DNA of 64,000 bases from an uncultured Pelagibacteraceae bacterium (GCA_902594335.1 CACJLY010000004.1:1-64000); one strand, 5' to 3'. Shown: positions 1 to 9,865, numbered from the stretch's first letter. Translations and numbers: made by a program. Notes: generated by a model from the letters alone, not told the origin.

Positions 1-540
1 TTTTTGAAAAAAAAATATAAAAATAATATGAAAAGTTTAAGAAGGAATAATCCATTTGAGCTTTTTTTAATAGAAAATGAAAAAAAATACTTAAATTCAA
101 CTAAAAAAGAGCTCGTTAAATTCAATAAAAAGCTAAAAAATAAAACAAAAATTCATTATTGCTATTCAGGAGTTAAAATGACTAAATTTAACGATAGAAT
201 TTGCACTGAATTTGAAAAATTACCTTTGTGTAATCCTGACTTTATATATTTAGATGGACCTGGCCAATTTAGTGTAAAAGGTGAAATCAACAAATTTAGT
301 ACAAGGCACAAAGATATGATGCCTATGTCATGTGATATTTTAAAAATAGAGTATTTTTTGACACCAGGAACTATAATAATAGTTGATGGAAGAGGGGCAA
401 ATTCAAAATTTTTATTAGATAACCTTAAGAGAAGATGGATATACAAATATCAGAAAGAATTTGACCAACATGTATTTCACTTAGATGATCCTATTTTAGG
501 AAAATATAATAAAAAACAACTGGATTTTTACTCAAAATAA
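1..540 (+). CDS. SAM-methyltransferase-like protein, C-terminal part (5' partial)
   Basis: The reading frame is open to the left edge, so the true start is probably outside the window; in-frame TTG at 4 and ATG at 28 are only fallback starts. The visible part has a strand ending in YLDGPG and later a hydrophobic strand ending in VDGR after a 'tPGtiiivD' pattern. This resembles the last strands of a class I methyltransferase Rossmann fold. The SAM-binding glycine motif is not in the visible part. It lies 6 nt before neuB in the nonulosonic acid block, so a role in sugar or glycan modification is inferred from context only. Confidence 0.5.
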   Translation, partial: FLKKKYKNNMKSLRRNNPFELFLIENEKKYLNSTKKELVKFNKKLKNKTKIHYCYSGVKMTKFNDRICTEFEKLPLCNPDFIYLDGPGQFSVKGEINKFSTRHKDMMPMSCDILKIEYFLTPGTIIIVDGRGANSKFLLDNLKRRWIYKYQKEFDQHVFHLDDPILGKYNKKQLDFYSK

Positions 541-546
541 AATGTG

Positions 547-1587
547 ATGAATAATTTCGTTGAGATTAATGGAAGAAAAATTGGTGAGGACTTTAAGCCA
601 TTAGTAATACCCGAAATAGGAATAAATCATAATGGTAGTTTGGTTGAGGCAAAAAAAATGGTGGATGCTGCAAAAGATGCAGGAGCAGAGATATTAAAGC
701 ATCAAACACATATAGTTGAAGATGAAATGATACCTTTAGCAAAAAAAATTATACCAAAAAATGCTGATATTTCTATTTACGAAATTATGGAAAAATGTTC
801 TTTAAATGAGTCTGATGAATATGATTTAATGAAATATGTTGAGTCAAAAAATATGACTTTCATAAGCACTCCTTTTTCAAGAGCAGCAGCCAACAGACTC
901 AATGAATTTGGAGTCAAAGCATTTAAAATCGGATCAGGTGAATGTAATAATTATCCATTGGTAAAACATATTTTATCATTTAAAAAACCTATGATTATTA
1001 GTACGGGCATGAATTCAATAAAAACTATTGAGCCAACTGTAAAAATGCTTAGAGAATTTAAAATACCTTTCATTTTACTTCATTGCACAAATATATACCC
1101 AACACCATATGAACTAGTCAGGCTTGATGGCATAAATAGATTAAAAGAAAATTTTAAAGATGCTGTTGTTGGTTTATCTGATCATACCAAATCAAATAAT
1201 ACCTGTCTTGGTGCTGTCTCTTTAGGCGCATCAGTTTTAGAAAGACATTTCACTGATACATTGGATAAAGAAGGACCTGATATAATTTGTTCAATGGATA
1301 AAGACTCACTTAAAGAATTGATAATTGGGAGTGAACAAATCTTTTTGGCAAGAGGGGGTGAAAAAAAATTTATTATGGAGGAAATTCCAACTATGGATTT
1401 TGCATTTGCATCAGTGGTCTCTATCCAAAAAATAAAATCTGGAGAAAAGCTTTCTGAACAAAACATTTGGGTGAAAAGACCTGGTAAAGGAGATTATTCA
1501 GCAAAAGATTATGAAACACTGATAGGAAAAAAGGCCAAAAAAGATATACAAAAAGATGTTCAAATAAAGAAATCTGATCTTGAATAA
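547..1587 (+). CDS. neuB: N-acetylneuraminate/legionaminate synthase family protein (NeuB/LegI/PseI)
   Basis: This enzyme condenses phosphoenolpyruvate with a hexosamine (ManNAc or a 2,4-diacetamido-trideoxyhexose) to form a nine-carbon nonulosonic acid in the cytoplasm. The N-terminal NeuB TIM barrel carries PEIGINHNG near residues 22-30, a KIGSGE motif and the HFT segment. The last ~60 residues form a SAF/antifreeze-like domain, and the length of 346 aa is normal for the family. ATG at 547 is preferred over the adjacent GTG at 544. It is the first complete gene of a neuB-SDR-neuC-Gfo-neuA-SDR run. The exact sugar (neuraminic, legionaminic or other) cannot be told from sequence. Confidence 0.92.
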   Translation: MNNFVEINGRKIGEDFKPLVIPEIGINHNGSLVEAKKMVDAAKDAGAEILKHQTHIVEDEMIPLAKKIIPKNADISIYEIMEKCSLNESDEYDLMKYVESKNMTFISTPFSRAAANRLNEFGVKAFKIGSGECNNYPLVKHILSFKKPMIISTGMNSIKTIEPTVKMLREFKIPFILLHCTNIYPTPYELVRLDGINRLKENFKDAVVGLSDHTKSNNTCLGAVSLGASVLERHFTDTLDKEGPDIICSMDKDSLKELIIGSEQIFLARGGEKKFIMEEIPTMDFAFASVVSIQKIKSGEKLSEQNIWVKRPGKGDYSAKDYETLIGKKAKKDIQKDVQIKKSDLE

Positions 1588-1591
1588 TCTA

Positions 1592-2398
1592 ATGCATCAA
1601 AATATTTTTATAACAGGTGCTTCAGGTTTTATTGGCAAGGCATTAATTAAAGAATTCATACGACGGAGATTTAATTTTAAAGCATATTCTAGAAAAAAAA
1701 CAAATCACTTTAATTTTGTAGGAAAATATAGCGATATAACTCCAGTCAAAAATTCAATTTTGATTCATCTAGCACAAAGCAATAAGTCAAGTAAAAATTA
1801 TAAAAGTGAAATTGAAACTATGAATACATTAATGAAAAAAAATTGGGAACATATAATTTTTGCATCAAGTACTAAATTATATGGAGATAAAACAAGCAAA
1901 CCACACAAAGAAAATGAAAAGATAAATTCTTACGATAATTACACAAAAATGAAAAAATTATCTGAACAAATTGTTTTAAAAAAAGGAGGTACAGTGTTCA
2001 GACTTTCAAATGTTTATGGTTCTGGTGTTAATAAAAAAACAGTAATTGGATTGATCAAGAACAATATTTTAAGAAGAAGAAAAATTATCCTCAGAGAAGT
2101 ACAGTCTGTTAGAGATTTTATTTTTATAGAAGATGTTATAAGAGCGTTCATTAAAGCTTTACAGATTAAACCAAAAAAAATTTTAAATATTTCATATGGA
2201 AGCAGTTACTCTATAGAGGAAGTAGTTAAAATTACCCAAAAAATATTAAAATTAGAAACGATAAAATTTCAGATAAAACAAAAATTAAAAAAGAATTCAA
2301 TTATTTTTGTAGATAACAATAAAGCTAAAACAATTTTAAGATGGAAGCCTAAATACACAATATCCAAGGGCTTGGAAAAATTTTTTAATAACAGATGA
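1592..2398 (+). CDS. NAD-dependent epimerase/dehydratase (extended SDR)
   Basis: A short extended-SDR nucleotide-sugar enzyme. The N-terminal NAD-binding motif GASGFIGKA sits near residues 10-18, a VYGSG motif follows the active site, and the catalytic Tyr-x3-Lys is seen as YTKMK. Substrate is unknown. ATG at 1592 (5 nt after the neuB stop) is preferred to an upstream TTG at 1580 that would overlap neuB. Its last codons overlap neuC by ATGA. Placed between neuB and neuC, it may supply or modify the hexosamine precursor of the nonulosonic acid; that role is inferred. Confidence 0.85.
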   Translation: MHQNIFITGASGFIGKALIKEFIRRRFNFKAYSRKKTNHFNFVGKYSDITPVKNSILIHLAQSNKSSKNYKSEIETMNTLMKKNWEHIIFASSTKLYGDKTSKPHKENEKINSYDNYTKMKKLSEQIVLKKGGTVFRLSNVYGSGVNKKTVIGLIKNNILRRRKIILREVQSVRDFIFIEDVIRAFIKALQIKPKKILNISYGSSYSIEEVVKITQKILKLETIKFQIKQKLKKNSIIFVDNNKAKTILRWKPKYTISKGLEKFFNNR

Positions 2399-3591
2399 AA
2401 AAAAGAAAAATTTGCATCTTTACCGGCAATAGAGCAGAGTATGGTTTGATGCTTCCAATAATAAAAGCTATAAAAAATCATCCTAAATTAGAATATAAAC
2501 TAATTGTTTCCGGTGCACATTTAGAAAGAAATTTTGGAAATACAATTAAAGAAATTTATAAAGATGGTTTCAAGGTACATTCAAAATTACAAATCAGAAA
2601 AAGTTCAGATAAAAAAACATTTACATCAAAAGCAATAAGTGAAGTTATAGCAGAATTAGCCCCAAAACTTACTAGATTTAACCCAGATATTTTTCTAGCT
2701 TATGCTGATAGATATGAGTCGTTTGCAGCAATAGTTACAGCTACACAAATGAATATTCCAACAGCTCATGTTGAGGGTGGAGATATCACCGAAGGCGGTG
2801 CTTTAGACGATTCAATTAGACATGCAATGACGAAGTTATCTCATTTTCACTTTACTACAAATTCAGAAGCTTCTAATAGAATTATGTCGATGGGTGAGGA
2901 AAAGTGGAGAGTTAAAACAGTTGGTTTCCCAGCAATCGATTTAGTAAAATTTGGAAATTATGCTTCAGAAGGTCAAATTGAAAAAAAATTAAATATAGAT
3001 GGATCAAGGCCAATCATAATTTTTACTCAACATTCAGTTACAACAGAATATATAAAAGCTAAAAATCAACTTATTCATTCTATGACAGCTCTAATTAAAA
3101 TTGCTAAAAAAGGAGCTCAGGTAATTATAACTTATCCAAATAATGATGTAGGGGGCGAGGTTATTAAAGAATATTTAAATAAATTTTTTAATAAAAAAGA
3201 TAAGAATATTAAAATAATTAAATCATTGGGTAGATTTTACTACCATGGAATTTTAGCATTAACTAAAAATAAAAAATCAAGAATTGTATGTGTGGGTAAT
3301 TCATCATCAGGCATTAAAGAAACACCCTTTTTTGGATGTCCAACAGTAAATATTGGAACACGGCAAAAAGGAAGGTTAAGAGCCAAAAATGTGATTGATA
3401 CTCATTATAACTCCAAAGAGATTTATCAAGCAATTTTAAAATGTATTAATGACAAAAAATTTATAAGGAAATGCAAAAGTGTCAAAAATCCATATAAAGG
3501 TGGAAATGCAGGAGTTCTGATTGCAGACTATTTGTCAAAAATTAAATTAGATTTAGAAAAAATATTAAGAAAAAAAATGACTATAAAGTAA
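2395..3591 (+). CDS. neuC: UDP-sugar 2-epimerase, hydrolysing (NeuC/LegG type)
   Basis: Inverts C2 and releases UDP from UDP-GlcNAc or UDP-N,N'-diacetylbacillosamine, giving the mannose-configured precursor used by NeuB. The N-terminus has the characteristic TGNRAEYG motif (residues 10-17). Later come HVEGGD, the SHFHFTTN segment, and GNSSSGIKE followed by PTVNIGTRQKGR, all hallmarks of the UDP-GlcNAc 2-epimerase superfamily (GT-B fold). The length of 398 aa is typical. The start ATG overlaps the previous stop codon (ATGA), implying translational coupling. Substrate choice between sialic and legionaminic routes is not decided by the sequence. Confidence 0.92.
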   Translation: MKKRKICIFTGNRAEYGLMLPIIKAIKNHPKLEYKLIVSGAHLERNFGNTIKEIYKDGFKVHSKLQIRKSSDKKTFTSKAISEVIAELAPKLTRFNPDIFLAYADRYESFAAIVTATQMNIPTAHVEGGDITEGGALDDSIRHAMTKLSHFHFTTNSEASNRIMSMGEEKWRVKTVGFPAIDLVKFGNYASEGQIEKKLNIDGSRPIIIFTQHSVTTEYIKAKNQLIHSMTALIKIAKKGAQVIITYPNNDVGGEVIKEYLNKFFNKKDKNIKIIKSLGRFYYHGILALTKNKKSRIVCVGNSSSGIKETPFFGCPTVNIGTRQKGRLRAKNVIDTHYNSKEIYQAILKCINDKKFIRKCKSVKNPYKGGNAGVLIADYLSKIKLDLEKILRKKMTIK

Positions 3592-3600
3592 CAAGAATTA

Positions 3601-4578
3601 ATGAAAAATCATCTTAAAAAATATTTTTTAGTTTGTGGTACAGGATCTATTGGTCAAAGACATATTGAAAATTTAATTAGTTTAAATGAAAACATTATTA
3701 TCTGGAGAGAAAGAAAGAAAAAAAACTTAGAATTAAAAAAGAAATTTCCAGGTATAAAATATTTTGAAAAGCTAAATAAAGCCTTAAAATTCTGTGATGC
3801 AGTTATTATTTGTAATTCAACAAATAAGCATATTGGTATTTTAAAATCTGCAATAAAGCTAAAAAAACATTTTTACATTGAAAAGCCAATTTCAAATAAA
3901 ATAGAAGACTTAAATAAAATAAACCTAAGTCCAAAAAATGTAATAGGAGAAGTTGGATATCAATTTAGAAGTCATCCAAACTTAATTTTTTTAAAAAATA
4001 AATTGAGGAAATCAAATAGTAAAATTTTCAGTTATAGATTTGTTATGGGGCATAATTTAAAATTTTGGAGAAAAAATCACAAGTTTACTGAGTCTTACAC
4101 TAATGATGTAAAAAAAGGTGGAGGTGCATTATTTGAATTAATTCATCAAGTTGACTTAGCTATTTGGTTATTTGGTCCAATTAAAAAAGTCACAGGTTAT
4201 CGTTCAAAAGTTAGTAGATTAAAAATTAATGCAGATGATCTATCTAATTTAATTTTAATCCATAAGAATGGTATTGCTGGACAAATACAATTGGATATGG
4301 TCTCACCTTTATACAGATGTGAAGCAGAAATAGTAACAAGTAAGGAAATTTTATTATGGTCATATACAGATGGTAAAATTACTCAAAGAAACAAAAAAAA
4401 AAATAAAATTATTCATAAATTAACTAAATCTTTTAAAAGAAATGACTTGTTTATAAATTCAATGAAACACTTTGTTGAAAGGGTATATAATAAGAAAAAA
4501 GTTCCACTTTGTGATCTTAAAGAGGGATCAAAAAGTTTAATCGCTATAGACTCAATAAATAAAAAATTAGTAAATTAA
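3601..4578 (+). CDS. Gfo/Idh/MocA family oxidoreductase
   Basis: NAD(P)-dependent sugar dehydrogenase fold. The Rossmann motif GTGSIGQRH lies at residues 13-21 and the family EKP motif (E94-K95-P96) carries the usual active-site lysine. The C-terminal alpha/beta domain includes the GGGALFELIHQVD segment with the conserved histidine. Length 325 aa. Such enzymes occur in flagellin and LPS nonulosonate clusters next to neuA/ptmB genes. A role in a nucleotide-sugar oxidation or reduction step is likely, but its substrate is not known. Confidence 0.85.
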   Translation: MKNHLKKYFLVCGTGSIGQRHIENLISLNENIIIWRERKKKNLELKKKFPGIKYFEKLNKALKFCDAVIICNSTNKHIGILKSAIKLKKHFYIEKPISNKIEDLNKINLSPKNVIGEVGYQFRSHPNLIFLKNKLRKSNSKIFSYRFVMGHNLKFWRKNHKFTESYTNDVKKGGGALFELIHQVDLAIWLFGPIKKVTGYRSKVSRLKINADDLSNLILIHKNGIAGQIQLDMVSPLYRCEAEIVTSKEILLWSYTDGKITQRNKKKNKIIHKLTKSFKRNDLFINSMKHFVERVYNKKKVPLCDLKEGSKSLIAIDSINKKLVN

Positions 4579-4588
4579 TTAACTGAAT

Positions 4589-5308
4589 ATGAAAAAAAAA
4601 ATTATTTGTGTAATTTCAGCGAGAGGTGGTAGCAAAGGTTTGCCCAATAAAAATATAAAAAATTTATTAGGTAAACCGTTAATTGCTTGGTCCATACTTC
4701 AAGCAAAAAAAGTAAAAGAAATTGATAGAGTTGTAGTTTGTACTGACTCAAAAAAAATTCGATCTATTTCAATTAAAGCTGGAGCAGAGGCACCTTTTCT
4801 TAGACCAAAAAATATATCAAATTCTAAAGTAGGTAAATTTAAAGTATTTAAATATGCATTAGATGCTTACGAAAAATATTATAAAGAAAATTATGAAATT
4901 TATTTAGATTTGGATTGTACAAATCCATTGAGAACGTCAAAAGACATTTCAAATTGTATATCAAAATTAAGATATTTAAAAAAAAAAAGGAACGTTGGAG
5001 CTGTTTTTACAATTTGTGAGGCAAGAAAGAATCCTTACTTTAATTTACTTGAATTTCAAAATAATGGATCCTTAAAAGTCTCAAAAAAATTACAGCATGA
5101 TATTTTAAGAAGACAAGATGCACCAAAGGTTTTTGAACACGTGGCTTCAATTTATGCAATTGACCCAAATTATATCAGAAATAATACAAATTTACTTGAT
5201 GGTCATACTGAGGGATATAATATCGGTCAAAACAAAAGTTTAGATATTGATTCCAAGTTTGATTATCAACTTATTGAATTTTTAATGAAAAAAAAAATAA
5301 AAAAATGA
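4589..5308 (+). CDS. neuA: Acylneuraminate cytidylyltransferase family (NeuA/LegF/PtmB)
   Basis: Activates the nonulosonic acid with CTP to CMP-sugar, the donor for glycan transfer. The N-terminal nucleotide-binding loop SARGGSKGLPNKN at residues 10-22 is diagnostic, followed by a DLDCTNPLR segment matching the family's metal and substrate region. Length 239 aa is typical of the single-domain enzyme. Together with neuB and neuC it completes condensation, epimerisation and activation steps within 5 kb. The stop overlaps the next start. Confidence 0.92.
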   Translation: MKKKIICVISARGGSKGLPNKNIKNLLGKPLIAWSILQAKKVKEIDRVVVCTDSKKIRSISIKAGAEAPFLRPKNISNSKVGKFKVFKYALDAYEKYYKENYEIYLDLDCTNPLRTSKDISNCISKLRYLKKKRNVGAVFTICEARKNPYFNLLEFQNNGSLKVSKKLQHDILRRQDAPKVFEHVASIYAIDPNYIRNNTNLLDGHTEGYNIGQNKSLDIDSKFDYQLIEFLMKKKIKK

Positions 5309-6087
5309 AATATAAAAATATCGATATATCTGGAAAAAAAATTTTACTTTTAGGATCTCATGGAGTTTTAGGAAGGCAGCATTCAAAAATTCTATCACAA
5401 TCTGGTTGTGAGTTAATTATTGCAGATCATCCAAAAACTGATGTCATGAAATTTGCAAAAAAACTTGGTGTCAAAGGGATTAAAATTGATGTTTTAAAGG
5501 AAAAAAATTTAATAGATGGTGTCAAAAAAAGTCATAAACTTTTAAAAGGATTAGATGCAGCTATTTTTAATGTAGCTATAACAAGTGAGCAATTAAAAAA
5601 AACAAAATCATTTTTTGAATTTGAAAAATATCCTCTTCAGTTATGGAAAAAAACAATAGATGTAAATTTGACAGGAGCTTTTTTATTTGCTCGTGAAGTT
5701 GGTAAAATTTTTACAAAACAAAAACATGGAAATTTAATTAATATTTCTAGTATATATGGAGTTGTTGCGCCCGATCATTCAATATATGAAAATGAAAGCT
5801 TTGACTCATTTCCAGGTTACTCAGCTTCTAAGTTTGGATTAATTGGCTTTTCTAAATGGCTTGCTACTAAATGGGCAAAAAATAATATTAGGGTAAATTG
5901 TGTTAGTCCAGGTGGAATACTTAATGGACAAAGTCAATCATTTATTAATAAGTACATTAAAAGGGTTCCTTTAAAAAGAATGGGAAATAAAAACGAAATT
6001 ACAGGTATGATAATTTATTTAGTGAGTGATAGCTCAACTTATTGCACAGGTCAAAATTTTGTAATCGATGGTGGTTTGTCAAGCTGA
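5305..6087 (+). CDS. Short-chain dehydrogenase/reductase, PtmA-like
   Basis: A classical SDR with glycine motif GSHGVLG at residues 17-23, the NISS segment, and the catalytic pair Tyr172/Lys176 (YSASK). Its C-terminus TGQNFVIDGG is typical of the FabG-like branch. ATGA-type overlap with neuA indicates coupling. The neuA(ptmB)-SDR(ptmA) pair is known from Campylobacter flagellar glycosylation loci, where PtmA is tied to legionaminic-type sugar synthesis. A similar role here is inferred from that pairing. Confidence 0.85.
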   Translation: MKYKNIDISGKKILLLGSHGVLGRQHSKILSQSGCELIIADHPKTDVMKFAKKLGVKGIKIDVLKEKNLIDGVKKSHKLLKGLDAAIFNVAITSEQLKKTKSFFEFEKYPLQLWKKTIDVNLTGAFLFAREVGKIFTKQKHGNLINISSIYGVVAPDHSIYENESFDSFPGYSASKFGLIGFSKWLATKWAKNNIRVNCVSPGGILNGQSQSFINKYIKRVPLKRMGNKNEITGMIIYLVSDSSTYCTGQNFVIDGGLSS

Positions 6088-6094
6088 TTACAAA

Positions 6095-7093
6095 ATGAAT
6101 ACTTCAATTATTATTCCTACTATAGATAACAGGGGTGAAATCATAATAAGAACTTTAAAGTATTATGAAAATTCAAATTTTGAAATTATAGTAGTTGATT
6201 CAGGAGATTTAAAAAATAATAAATTGGAAAGTCTGAAAATTACTTATTTGCATTTACCAAAAAAAAACTTTTTTGACAAACTTGAAATTGGAATTAAGGC
6301 GGCAACAAATAAATATGCAGTTATTTGTCAGGATGATGACTTTATTCTTGAGGATTCATTAATACTTGGATCTAAATTTTTAGATAATAATTTAGATTTT
6401 TCGGCCGTGCATGGAAATTATATATTTTTTGAAAAAATTTTTGAAAAAATTTTTTATGAGCTTGGCTACACAAGTAATACCAGAAAAAGTTTTGACTCGG
6501 AGGACTTGCTTTTAAGATTAGAGACTTTTCTAAAAATATCGCCACTGCTTGTATCTGCCTTGACATATAAAGAAGTTTTGCTTCAAAATATAAGATTTGT
6601 TAAAAAATATCATTTCATTTCTTTATTTGAGTTAACAACTCTAATTTTTATTTCACTAAATGGTAAACTAAAGTATATCGATAAATGTTGGCAGATGAGA
6701 GATATGAAAATACATAATAAATTAAGTTTGGAAAAAAGAAAAAAACCAAAAAAAGAATTAATTGAAAACCTTTCTTCATTCCTAATGACGCAAAAAGGTA
6801 TAAATTTTTTAAATGATTTGAACAATGAAATAAAGAGAAAGTCTGGCTCAAATAAAGAATATACTGAGGAATTGAAAAATTATGCAATTTCAATTAAAAA
6901 AAATAAATCAAAGAAAGAACTCTTTAAAGACTATTTAATTAAATATTTTCCTAGCCTATTTAAATTTTTAAAAAAGATGAATTTATATTTAAGATATATT
7001 AAGAAGTTTTCGGTAAATAAAATAAATAAGTTATATATGCCAGAAAAAAATGATTTAAAAAAAATAGAAAATTTAATTTTAAAATTTAAATGA
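6095..7093 (+). CDS. GT2-like glycosyltransferase
   Basis: GT-A fold transferase. The N-terminus SIIIPTIDN is followed by IIVVDSG and an acidic triplet CQDDDF where GT2 enzymes have the metal-binding DxD. The C-terminal third is strongly basic and helical. ATG at 6095 (8 nt past the SDR stop) is preferred to ATG at 6068, which would overlap the SDR and add a non-conserved prefix. Coming directly after neuA/ptmA genes, it could transfer the nonulosonic acid or a neighbouring sugar; acceptor and donor are unknown. Confidence 0.75.
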   Translation: MNTSIIIPTIDNRGEIIIRTLKYYENSNFEIIVVDSGDLKNNKLESLKITYLHLPKKNFFDKLEIGIKAATNKYAVICQDDDFILEDSLILGSKFLDNNLDFSAVHGNYIFFEKIFEKIFYELGYTSNTRKSFDSEDLLLRLETFLKISPLLVSALTYKEVLLQNIRFVKKYHFISLFELTTLIFISLNGKLKYIDKCWQMRDMKIHNKLSLEKRKKPKKELIENLSSFLMTQKGINFLNDLNNEIKRKSGSNKEYTEELKNYAISIKKNKSKKELFKDYLIKYFPSLFKFLKKMNLYLRYIKKFSVNKINKLYMPEKNDLKKIENLILKFK

Positions 7094-8124
7094 AGGTTTT
7101 AGTAACAGGCAACCTGGGTTATATAGGTTCAGTATTAACTGAAAAATTATCCAGTGATGGTTATGATGTTGTTGGTTTAGATACAGGTTATTTTAAAGAT
7201 AATTTAGTTAAAGAAACTCATGAAATAAAAAATCAAATTTTAATGGATTTAAGAGATGTTTCTGAAAATGAAGTTGATGGCATAGATGCAATAATTCATC
7301 TTGCTTCATTATCAAATGATCCATTGGGCGAATTTAATCCAAATTTAACTGACCAAGTAAATAATATTTATACAGTTAATTTAGCAGAGATTGCAAAAAA
7401 AGTAGGTGTAAAAAGATTTGTTTATGCTTCTACTCAAAGTATTTATGGGATTTCAAATACTAGTCAAGAACTTGATGAGTACGAAAGCATAAAGAACCCT
7501 GTCTCAGCATATGCAAAAACTAAGTGGATATCTGAGCAAAAAATAATGAGCATGGCTTCTGATGATTTTATCGTATCTGCTTTTAGACCAGCAACAGTAT
7601 TCGGTCCAAGCCCAAGATTTAGATGTGATATAGTTTATAACAATCTAGTTTCTTGCGCTTATACAACTGGTAAAATAGAAATATATAGTGATGGGTCTCC
7701 ATGCCGCCCAATTGTACATATACAGGATGTTTGTGAAGCATTTATTTCTGGCTTAATTGCCCCTAAAGAACTTTTAAACGGAGTAGCATTTAATGTTGGA
7801 ATTATGGGTGGTAACTATACAGTAAAACAAATCGCTTTAGCTGCTCAGAATAGAGTTAAAGGGAGTGAATTAGTTTTTACAGGAAAGTATGGGAAAGATG
7901 AGAGAACTTACAAAGTTAGTTTTAAAAGAATTTATAAAGTTTTAAAAGATTTTTACCAACCAAAGTGGAATTTAGAAAACGGTGGAGATCAATTAATAAA
8001 TTTTTTAAAAGAAATAAATCTATCTGAGGAGATATTTAGAGGAGAAATGACAAATAGATTAAAACAACTTAAATTATTAAGTAAAAATAAATTATTAGAT
8101 AAAAACCTTAGATCTTATGTATAA
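7090..8124 (+). CDS. NAD-dependent epimerase/dehydratase (extended SDR)
   Basis: An extended SDR of 344 aa with NAD motif TGNLGYIGS near residues 6-14, ASTQSIYG before the active site, and catalytic Tyr-x3-Lys in YAKTK. RPATVFGPSPRFR marks the nucleotide-sugar binding side. It overlaps the preceding GT by ATGA and the next methyltransferase by 8 nt, so SDR, C-methyltransferase and RmlC-like epimerase look like one translationally coupled unit that remodels a single NDP-sugar. The exact reaction is not determined. Confidence 0.82.
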   Translation: MKVLVTGNLGYIGSVLTEKLSSDGYDVVGLDTGYFKDNLVKETHEIKNQILMDLRDVSENEVDGIDAIIHLASLSNDPLGEFNPNLTDQVNNIYTVNLAEIAKKVGVKRFVYASTQSIYGISNTSQELDEYESIKNPVSAYAKTKWISEQKIMSMASDDFIVSAFRPATVFGPSPRFRCDIVYNNLVSCAYTTGKIEIYSDGSPCRPIVHIQDVCEAFISGLIAPKELLNGVAFNVGIMGGNYTVKQIALAAQNRVKGSELVFTGKYGKDERTYKVSFKRIYKVLKDFYQPKWNLENGGDQLINFLKEINLSEEIFRGEMTNRLKQLKLLSKNKLLDKNLRSYV

Positions 8125-9346
8125 AAATATAAACAAATGCAGATTATGTCGAAGTAGTAATTTAAGTATTTTTTTTAATCTTGGTAAGCATCAACCTTCT
8201 AATTCTTTAAAAAAAAACTTAAATCAAAAAATTCCATCAATACCATTGAAATTATTATTTTGTAAATCCTGTAAGACGGTGCAACTTGCAGATACAGCTG
8301 ATCCAAAATTATTGTTTGAACAATACGTTTGGGTAACAGGTACTTCAGATGGTGCACGAAAGTATTCTAAAATATTTTATTCAAGGTTGAGAAAAAAGCT
8401 AGTTAAGAAAAAAAACTTTGTTTGTGAAATAGCTAGTAATGATGGGACTTTTTTAAAAATATTTAAAAAAAATGGAGATATAGTATTAGGAATCGATCCA
8501 GCAAAAAATATATCCATTGAGGCAAATAAAAATAGAATCAAAACTTTGCCAGATTTTTTTGATGAAAAATTATCAAATAAAATAAAAAAAAAATATGGTT
8601 ATGCTGACTTAATATTTGCTAGAAATGTCATACCACATGTTGAAAATATTTTGTCTATATTAAAGGGTATAGAAAATTTAGTTAATAAGGATGGAACAGT
8701 TGCAATCGAGTTTCATTATGCGAAAACGATTTTGGATGAGTTACATTATGATTCCATATATCACGAGCATCTTTTTTACTTTTCCATACAAACTTTAACG
8801 AAATTATTTAAAAAATATAATTTATTTCCATATGATGTAGACTTAAGCCCAATCAGTGGTGGATCACTAGTAATTTATTTTTCTAAAGCAGAAAAAAAAG
8901 TTTCTAAAAAATTAAAAAAATTAATTGATTATGAAAAAAAAATAAAAATCAATTATTTAAAGACTTGGCAAAAATTCTACAAAGACTCAAATAAACATTC
9001 TAAAAATTTATTAAAACTAGTAAAAAACATTAAAAGGAACTATAATATTTTCGGATATGGCGCTTCAGCAAGAAGTTCTACACTTTTAAACTATTCAAAA
9101 ATAAATAATAAATATCTTGACTTTATAATAGATAAAAACCCTTTAAAAAAAGATAAATTTACTGCTGGCACAAATATTAAAATAATTTCAATTTCACAAT
9201 CGAGAAATAAAATTAAAAATTATAAATTTTGTATTTTACTAGCGTGGAATTTTAGAAATGAAATTATTAAAGAACTAAAAAATTTAAAATTCACTGGAAA
9301 GGTAATCATTCCGTTACCATCTAAAACAAAAGTTTATGATATTTAA
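8117..9346 (+). CDS. Sugar C-methyltransferase family protein (zinc-binding N-terminus)
   Basis: Three-part architecture of the NovU/TylC3-type NDP-sugar C-methyltransferases. First is a zinc-binding domain with Cys8, Cys11, Cys49 and Cys52. A central SAM-binding Rossmann domain follows (EIASNDGTFL near residues 104-113, later YHEHLFYFS with the catalytic-region histidines). Last is a C-terminal domain with a second Rossmann-like segment (IFGYGASARSS). Characterised relatives add a methyl group to a carbon of a ketosugar, giving branched sugars. The adjacent RmlC-like epimerase and SDRs support a branched-sugar product. Confidence 0.85.
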   Translation: MYKNINKCRLCRSSNLSIFFNLGKHQPSNSLKKNLNQKIPSIPLKLLFCKSCKTVQLADTADPKLLFEQYVWVTGTSDGARKYSKIFYSRLRKKLVKKKNFVCEIASNDGTFLKIFKKNGDIVLGIDPAKNISIEANKNRIKTLPDFFDEKLSNKIKKKYGYADLIFARNVIPHVENILSILKGIENLVNKDGTVAIEFHYAKTILDELHYDSIYHEHLFYFSIQTLTKLFKKYNLFPYDVDLSPISGGSLVIYFSKAEKKVSKKLKKLIDYEKKIKINYLKTWQKFYKDSNKHSKNLLKLVKNIKRNYNIFGYGASARSSTLLNYSKINNKYLDFIIDKNPLKKDKFTAGTNIKIISISQSRNKIKNYKFCILLAWNFRNEIIKELKNLKFTGKVIIPLPSKTKVYDI

Positions 9347-9860
9347 ACAATTAAAATTTAGAGGTTTTTACACTTTTGAGCCAAAAGTACATTATGATAA
9401 AAGAGGTAGCTTTAGAAGACACTTATGCTTAAAAGAATTAAAAAAAAATAAAATTAACTTTTCCGTAAAGCAAGGCAATGTATCAATATCAAAAAAAAAA
9501 GGTACTTTACGCGGCTTTCATTACAAAAGTGGAAATAGTAAAGAAAGCAAAATATTATCTTGTATAACTGGTAGTATTTATCATGTAGCTATTGATTTAA
9601 GAGAAAACTCAAAAACTTTTAAAAAACATTTTGCGGTAACACTCAACTCAAAACAAAATCGAAGTATTATTATCCCAGCACATTGTGCTAATGCAATACT
9701 TACTTTGGAAGACAATACTATTCTTCATTACTATATGTCAGATTACTTTGAGGAAAAAAAATATTCAGGAATAAGATTTAATGACCCTAAGTTTAAAATA
9801 AAATGGCCAATAAAACCAAGAATAGTTATTCCTCGAGATATGGATTATAAAAATTTCTAA
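9336..9860 (+). CDS. dTDP-4-dehydrorhamnose 3,5-epimerase-like protein (RmlC family)
   Basis: Cupin-fold ketosugar epimerase of 174 aa. RGFHYK places the catalytic-type His at residue 62, AIDLRENSKTF matches the family VDLR segment, and IPAHCANAILTLED with a later tyrosine matches the active-site wall. It overlaps the C-methyltransferase by 11 nt. No rmlA, rmlB or rmlD is seen nearby, so a rhamnose pathway is not supported; action on a 4-keto intermediate of the neighbouring modified-heptose or other NDP-sugar route is more likely. Confidence 0.82.
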   Translation: MIFKQLKFRGFYTFEPKVHYDKRGSFRRHLCLKELKKNKINFSVKQGNVSISKKKGTLRGFHYKSGNSKESKILSCITGSIYHVAIDLRENSKTFKKHFAVTLNSKQNRSIIIPAHCANAILTLEDNTILHYYMSDYFEEKKYSGIRFNDPKFKIKWPIKPRIVIPRDMDYKNF

Positions 9861-9865
9861 GTCAA

